DNA of 10,353 nucleotides. Source: Hungatella sp. UBA5982 (GTDB taxonomy: Bacteria; Bacillota; Clostridia; Lachnospirales; Lachnospiraceae). The position numbers were made by a program, and so were the translations under genes. The notes under the pieces were generated by a model. That model saw nothing but the letters and a program-made list of their open reading frames with translations. It was not told the DNA's origin and did not search any database. Every line of letters begins with the position of its first letter. Positions within the stretch are counted from its first letter, which is position 1. The stretch lies in NCBI GenBank assembly GCA_002429965.1, contig DJBG01000061.1, forward strand, positions 6,699 to 17,051. The letters run 5' to 3'. Shown here piece by piece: positions 7,215 through 10,353 of this stretch.

Positions 7215-7889
7215 TCATTCCTGTTCCTTGATATTCTTTGATACGGTGATCTCCTGGTTATCAATATGCTCCCGCATTGCTTCCTTGGCTTCCTGTACTT
7301 TCCGCTGTCTGACCGCCTTTAATATGTTGTCGTGCTCCAGCAGAAGGATCTGGCGTTTGTCCTCATCCTTGATATATTCCAAACGGTAACGGTACATCTG
7401 CTCTCTTAAATTGTTGATCATCTGCACCAGCCTGTCATTGCAGGTACCTTTATAAATCACATCATGATAAGCTTCATCCGTCTCCGCAATCTCCATGGCA
7501 TTGCCCTTTTCAACGGCCTCTTTAAATTCTTCCTGCTTAATTTCAAGCTCCTCTACGGCCTCCGGGGTCATTCGCAGGCAGGCCAGTTCAATGGCCAGCT
7601 CCTCTAAGGATCTGCGGACTTCCAATACATCCCTTAAGCTCTTTTCCGAAATCTTTGCAACCTCGGCTCCCTTTCTGGGCACCATTAATACCAGCCCTTC
7701 TAGTTCCAGCTTCCGGATGGCTTCCCGGATAGGGGTACGGCTGACTCCAAGCCGTTCCGCAAGCTGGATCTCCATAAGGCGCTCTCCCGGTGCAAGTTCT
7801 CCTTTTAAAATCGCCTGGCGCAGTGTGTTAAAGACTACATCCCGAAGCGGTAAATATTCATTCATATTAACCTTTAAATCATTGCTCAT
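7215..7889 (-). CDS. GntR-family transcription regulator, FadR/FCD type
   Basis: This 224-residue regulator has an N-terminal winged helix-turn-helix (about 13-78; AERLGVSRTPIREAIRKLE at 44-62 is the typical recognition region) and a C-terminal helical FCD domain. The residues that bind metal in this family are in place: D138, H142, H186 and H208, with the usual Asp-x3-His and a 22-residue step between the last two His. FCD regulators usually sense carboxylic or sugar acids through that metal, but no such pathway is nearby. The start ATG (7887-7889) overlaps the end of ispE by 11 bp, and its GGGAGG site is inside ispE, so the two are co-translated. The ligand and targets cannot be read from the sequence. 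Family assignment is firm. Confidence 0.93.
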   Translation of the reverse strand: MSNDLKVNMNEYLPLRDVVFNTLRQAILKGELAPGERLMEIQLAERLGVSRTPIREAIRKLELEGLVLMVPRKGAEVAKISEKSLRDVLEVRRSLEELAIELACLRMTPEAVEELEIKQEEFKEAVEKGNAMEIAETDEAYHDVIYKGTCNDRLVQMINNLREQMYRYRLEYIKDEDKRQILLLEHDNILKAVRQRKVQEAKEAMREHIDNQEITVSKNIKEQE

Positions 7890-8784
7890 TTGTAACCTCC
7901 CTGGTATTGTAAAAATTCGTCAGATAAACCTGTTTTGCAAGACACTTTGCCTCGCCGTACCTCAATTCCTCATAAGCCCTTTCAGCGGCCCTTGGACTGG
8001 TAAAAATGCCAAAAACCGTGGGGCCGCTACCGCTCATCAAGGCGTTCACCGCACCCAATTCATTCATTTTGTCCTTAATCTGTGCTATCACCGGATATTC
8101 CGGAATTGTAACCGTTTCAAGCACATTTCCAAGCCGCTCTGATATCTGGTATATGTTGTGATTCCCAATGGCTTCGATCATGCCGTCAATATCCGGATGG
8201 TCCTCTTTTTGTAAGGCGGATAAATCCAGATGCTCATAGACGAACTTCGTGGATACGCTGACCCCAGGCTTTGCTATGAGCACCTGGCACTGGGGCATAT
8301 CAGGAAGGGGCGTTAAAATTTCTCCGATTCCTTCGCTTAGTGCAGTTCCTCTCATCAGACAATAGGGGACATCCGCTCCGATCTTTACTCCCCGTTCCAT
8401 CAGTTCTTCTCTTGTCAGCCCAAGCTGGAACATCTTGTTGACCCCGAACAGAACCGCCGCCGCATCGCTGCTGCCGCCGGCCATGCCGGCAGAAACAGGA
8501 ATGAATTTATTTAAGTGAATGCGGATGCCGTGAAGGACGTGAAACTCTTCCATAAGAAGCTTGGCAGCTTTATAAACCAGGTTGTTTTCATTCGCCGGAA
8601 GATAATAGAGATTTGTCACAACTTCAATTCCCGGAGTCTCTTTTAAGTAAATATCAATCTTATCATAAAGGCCTACGGTCTGCATGATCATTCGTACCTC
8701 ATGGTATCCGTCTTCCCGTTTTCTCAAAACATCAAGTCCCAGATTAACCTTACCATATGCTTTTAACCCCAGATGTCTTATCAT
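7879..8784 (-). CDS. ispE: 4-diphosphocytidyl-2-C-methyl-D-erythritol kinase
   Basis: IspE phosphorylates 4-diphosphocytidyl-2-C-methyl-D-erythritol with ATP, the fourth step of the MEP isoprenoid pathway in the cytoplasm. It is a GHMP kinase of 301 residues from ATG 8784, normal for the family. AYGKVNLGLDVL at 9-20 holds the active-site Lys (K12). The glycine-rich ATP loop PVSAGMAGGSSDAAA is at 96-110. The catalytic Asp is D138 in KIGADVPYC, and the third motif MSGSGPTVFG is at 250-259. A longer frame begins with TTG at 8790, but GAGGG (8795-8799) is only 4 nt from it and 10 nt from the ATG, so ATG 8784 is preferred. An out-of-frame 14-codon ATG reading frame (from 8794) touches the ribosome site and is probably not used. 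ispE is first in an operon with the GntR gene and the small acidic gene. Confidence 0.95.
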   Translation of the reverse strand: MIRHLGLKAYGKVNLGLDVLRKREDGYHEVRMIMQTVGLYDKIDIYLKETPGIEVVTNLYYLPANENNLVYKAAKLLMEEFHVLHGIRIHLNKFIPVSAGMAGGSSDAAAVLFGVNKMFQLGLTREELMERGVKIGADVPYCLMRGTALSEGIGEILTPLPDMPQCQVLIAKPGVSVSTKFVYEHLDLSALQKEDHPDIDGMIEAIGNHNIYQISERLGNVLETVTIPEYPVIAQIKDKMNELGAVNALMSGSGPTVFGIFTSPRAAERAYEELRYGEAKCLAKQVYLTNFYNTREVTNEQ

Positions 8785-8794
8785 AGGCAAACAT

Positions 8795-8799
8795 CCCTC
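8795..8799 (-). promoter_or_regulatory. Ribosome binding site that decides the ispE start
   Basis: Minus-strand GAGGG lies 10 nt before ATG 8784, 4 nt before TTG 8790, and directly against the out-of-frame ATG 8794. Only the 8784 start has an acceptable spacing. Confidence 0.6.
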
Positions 8800-8850
8800 A
8801 CTTTTTATTCCTTAGGATTGTATTTTTTTATTTTTTTGTATACAGTATTT

Positions 8851-8879
8851 ATTATATAACAAAACAAGGAAAAGTACAA
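8851..8879 (-). promoter_or_regulatory. Probable promoter of the ispE-gntR operon
   Basis: On the minus strand a perfect TATAAT (8851-8856) follows a weak -35 TTGTAC (8874-8879) after 17 nt. The start would be near 8845, with an A-rich leader of about 60 nt. It points away from the PII promoter about 80 bp to the right. Confidence 0.6.
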
Positions 8880-8910
8880 GCCTTTTATTCTCATATGTGC
8901 TTCCTGTTCT

Positions 8911-8925
8911 TGTTAACTTTTTACA
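8911..8925. promoter_or_regulatory. Candidate inverted repeat upstream of the PII promoter
   Basis: TGTTA-ACTTT-TTACA has the half-sites of a GlnR/TnrA nitrogen box (TGTNA and TNACA) but a spacer of 5 instead of 7. It sits 32 nt before the -35 box. A true nitrogen-regulator site is doubtful; an AT-rich chance match is possible. Confidence 0.25.
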
Positions 8926-8957
8926 AAATTTTCGTTTAACTCCTCTCAAAAATTTAT

Positions 8958-8985
8958 TTGACAGAAAACATAAGACGTGTATAAT
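8958..8985 (+). promoter_or_regulatory. Promoter of the PII gene
   Basis: TTGACA (8958-8963) and TATAAT (8980-8985) are both perfect and 16 nt apart. Transcription would start near 8992, only about 10 nt before a terminator-like hairpin, and about 73 nt before the PII start codon. Confidence 0.8.
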
Positions 8986-9000
8986 ATTGTTATACTGAAC

Positions 9001-9034
9001 AAGGGCGTTCCAAAACTGGAATTGCCCTTTTTTT
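9001..9034 (+). terminator. Intrinsic terminator in the PII leader, candidate attenuator
   Basis: AAGGGC (9001-9006) pairs with GCCCTT (9024-9029) and TTCC (9008-9011) with GGAA (9018-9021). A small asymmetric step separates the two stems and a 6-nt loop closes the hairpin. A 7-T run (9028-9034) follows at once. No plus-strand gene lies upstream, so there is nothing to end except transcripts from the PII promoter itself. This suggests premature termination of most PII transcripts, relieved under some condition. No clear antiterminator or known riboswitch fold is visible in the short leader. Confidence 0.75.
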
Positions 9035-9064
9035 CTGTAAACAAAATAGAGGAGGTCGCGCTGT

Positions 9065-9403
9065 ATGAAAAAATTGGAGATTATCATCAAACCAGAAAAG
9101 CTTGAAAGTCTGAAGACGATCCTGGAAGGCTGCAAGGTCAATGGACTAATGATCAGCAACGTCATGGGATATGGTAATCAGAAAGGCTACACACAGATGT
9201 ACCGCGGTACCAAGTATAATGTGAACCTGCTTCCAAAGGTTAAGGTGGAAACCGTTGTGCCAAAGGAATTGGCAGATCTGATTATTGATGCGGTTGTAAA
9301 GGAAATCAATACAGGCAATTACGGGGACGGCAAGATTTTCATTTACGACGTGCAGGATGCGGTGCGGATCCGAACCGGGGAACATGGCCGGGAAGCTCTG
9401 TAG
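9065..9403 (+). CDS. PII nitrogen-signal protein, GlnK/GlnB family
   Basis: This 112-residue PII protein has the standard length. It forms a trimer that binds ATP/ADP and 2-oxoglutarate and controls nitrogen functions, above all Amt channels. The T-loop is intact: NQKGYTQMYRGTKYNVN at 38-54, with Q39, K40 and the tyrosine Y51 that is uridylylated in proteobacteria. The nucleotide site GDGKIF (87-92) with K90, and RIRTGE (101-106) with R101 and R103, are also present. ATG 9065 follows AGAGGAGGT at 9048-9056. The neighbouring amt gene on the same strand argues for the GlnK role: blocking the channel when nitrogen is plentiful. A leader terminator and a strong terminator after the gene isolate it as its own transcription unit. 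Whether Y51 is modified in this organism is unknown. Confidence 0.95.
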   Translation: MKKLEIIIKPEKLESLKTILEGCKVNGLMISNVMGYGNQKGYTQMYRGTKYNVNLLPKVKVETVVPKELADLIIDAVVKEINTGNYGDGKIFIYDVQDAVRIRTGEHGREAL

Positions 9404-9456
9404 TTCCCAATAAGAGCGGACATTTAATTTCATACAGAACGGAAATAATCTATCAA

Positions 9457-9499
9457 CGGGGATAATTGCTTTCTTAAGCGGTTATTCCCGATTTTTATT
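9457..9499 (+). terminator. Strong intrinsic terminator between PII and amt genes
   Basis: Bases 9457-9471 and 9476-9490 form an unbroken 15-bp stem with three G-U pairs and a TCTT loop, followed by ATTTTTATT. It starts 53 nt after the PII stop codon. It should separate the two nitrogen genes, so the amt gene needs its own promoter or regulated read-through. Confidence 0.85.
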
Positions 9500-9538
9500 C
9501 TCGTGATGTTAATGAGTCAAAGTCAGGTTTACTTAATC

Positions 9539-9572
9539 TTGACGGCTGCCCTCAGGGCATTTGGTTTATAAT
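9539..9572 (+). promoter_or_regulatory. Candidate amt promoter with a dyad in an overlong spacer
   Basis: A perfect TATAAT (9567-9572) would give a start near 9579 and a leader of about 35 nt. The only good -35 match, TTGACG (9539-9544), is 22 nt away, too far for normal use. Between them lies a perfect dyad, TGCCC-TCA-GGGCA (9547-9559), suited to a regulator that helps or blocks polymerase. The dyad could instead be a small RNA hairpin. Confidence 0.4.
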
Positions 9573-9598
9573 TCTGTAATGATCCCAGCAAAGAATAT

Positions 9599-9605
9599 AA
9601 GGAGG
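9599..9605 (+). promoter_or_regulatory. Ribosome binding site with two possible amt starts
   Basis: AAGGAGG is 4 nt before ATG 9610 and 10 nt before ATG 9616. A second GGAG (9604-9607) is 8 nt from ATG 9616. The two starts differ by only two residues (Met-Ile). Confidence 0.6.
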
Positions 9606-9615
9606 AGTTATGATT

Positions 9616-10353
9616 ATGGAAAATACAACTTTATTACTGAATATTATTTGGACCATGCTGGCCGCAATTCTGGTCTATTTCATGCAGGCCGGTTTTGCCC
9701 TGGTAGAAACAGGGTTCACAAGAGCAAAAAATGCAGGGAACATCTGCATGAAGAACATGATGGACTTTGTTATCGGGTCCCTCTTCTACTTTATCCTGGG
9801 TTTCCCCCTCATGTTCGGAAACAATTTGGCAGGCCTTTTCGGCAGTTCCGGGTTCTTTAACCCTTATTCTCTGGCTGACGGAAACGGCTTATTCAACGGC
9901 CTTCCCATCGCCGTTTTCATGATTTTCCAGACCGTATTCTGTGCCACCTCCGCCACCATCGTCTCCGGAGCTATGGCAGAGCGCACAAAATTTTCCTCTT
10001 ACCTGGTCTACTCAGCAGCCATCAGCGTGGTCATTTATCCCATAACCGGACACTGGATCTGGGGAGGCGGCTGGTTAGCAGACTTAGGATTCCATGATTT
10101 TGCAGGCTCTACTGCGGTTCATATGGTGGGTGGCATCTGCGCCCTGGTAGGAGCTAAAATCGTCGGCCCCCGCATTGGGAAATACAATGAGGACGGGACT
10201 GCAAACGCAATTCCCGGCCACAACATTCCCCTGGGAGTTCTCGGCGTTTTCATTCTCTGGTTCTGCTGGTTTGGGTTTAACTGCGGCTCCACTACTGCTG
10301 CCACAACCACTCTCGGCAACATCGCCATGACAACTAACCTGGCTGCTGCTGCT
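9616..10353 (+). CDS. Amt/MEP/Rh-family ammonium transporter (C-terminus outside window)
   Basis: 246 codons are present and the frame is open at the right edge; family members are about 400 residues, or longer when a PII domain is fused at the end. Amt channels are membrane trimers that take up ammonium. Visible family features: FMQAGFALVETGFTRAKN (22-39), GAMAER at 118-123, HWIWGGGWLADLG (146-158) with W149 of the outer recognition site, and DFAGSTAVHMVGG (161-173) with D161 and the first pore histidine H169. WFGFNCGS (218-225) carries the second pore phenylalanine position. The second pore histidine lies beyond the window. About five to six membrane helices are seen so far. ATG 9616 is chosen on ribosome-site spacing; ATG 9610 adds only two residues. 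The PII gene just upstream is its likely regulator. Confidence 0.94.
   Translation, partial: MENTTLLLNIIWTMLAAILVYFMQAGFALVETGFTRAKNAGNICMKNMMDFVIGSLFYFILGFPLMFGNNLAGLFGSSGFFNPYSLADGNGLFNGLPIAVFMIFQTVFCATSATIVSGAMAERTKFSSYLVYSAAISVVIYPITGHWIWGGGWLADLGFHDFAGSTAVHMVGGICALVGAKIVGPRIGKYNEDGTANAIPGHNIPLGVLGVFILWFCWFGFNCGSTTAATTTLGNIAMTTNLAAAA

Noticed and set aside
8987..9029. Two tandem hairpins with 6-nt loops before the PII gene, resembling an ANTAR antitermination target
   Set aside because: The loops (ATACTG, AAAACT) have A at position 1 but not the conserved G at position 4, and the first stem begins before the likely transcription start.
8812..9165. 117-codon minus-strand open frame across the ispE/PII intergenic region
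   Set aside because: It covers both promoters and the leader terminator, overlaps the PII gene in antisense, and its product is low-complexity with no family resemblance.
10119..10328. 69-codon minus-strand open frame inside the amt gene
   Set aside because: It is antisense to conserved Amt membrane helices and has no features of its own.
1..10353. CRISPR array, insertion sequence, tRNA or rRNA gene, attachment site
   Set aside because: I looked for spaced repeats, transposase-like proteins, terminal inverted repeats and tRNA-like sequence and saw none; the region reads as ordinary chromosome.

Overview
The window looks like chromosomal DNA from a low-to-mid GC Firmicute, most likely a clostridium of the Lachnospiraceae type. 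This rests on strong AGGAGG-type ribosome sites, consensus TTGACA/TATAAT promoters, an ispE followed by an FCD-type GntR regulator, and a PII gene beside an ammonium transporter. The taxon is an inference; no rRNA or other marker is present.

Region 1 (1-6889, minus strand) is an efflux operon read right to left: a TetR/AcrR-type regulator, a membrane-fusion (adaptor) protein, an AcrB/SwrC-like RND pump, then two tandem TolC-like exported proteins, the second cut off by the window edge. A consensus promoter lies in front of the regulator. One 15-bp dyad fills its -35/-10 spacer and a second covers the start site, so the regulator probably represses its own operon. A UUCG-capped hairpin just after the pump gene separates it from the TolC-like pair. 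Those two proteins keep the helical repeats of the TolC family, but the stretches where beta-barrel strands should lie appear to be missing. This suits a cell with no outer membrane and is the most unusual thing in the window.

Region 2 (7011-8879, minus strand) is a compact housekeeping operon: ispE (MEP isoprenoid pathway), a GntR/FCD regulator overlapping its end by 11 bp, and a 62-residue very acidic protein of unknown function.

Region 3 (8791-9064) is a divergent intergenic region. It carries the ispE promoter leftwards and the PII promoter rightwards. A complete intrinsic terminator sits within about 10 nt of the predicted PII start site, which suggests attenuation.

Region 4 (9065-10353, plus strand) is a nitrogen module: a GlnK/GlnB PII signal protein with the conserved T-loop tyrosine, a strong terminator, then an Amt-family ammonium channel that runs off the right edge.
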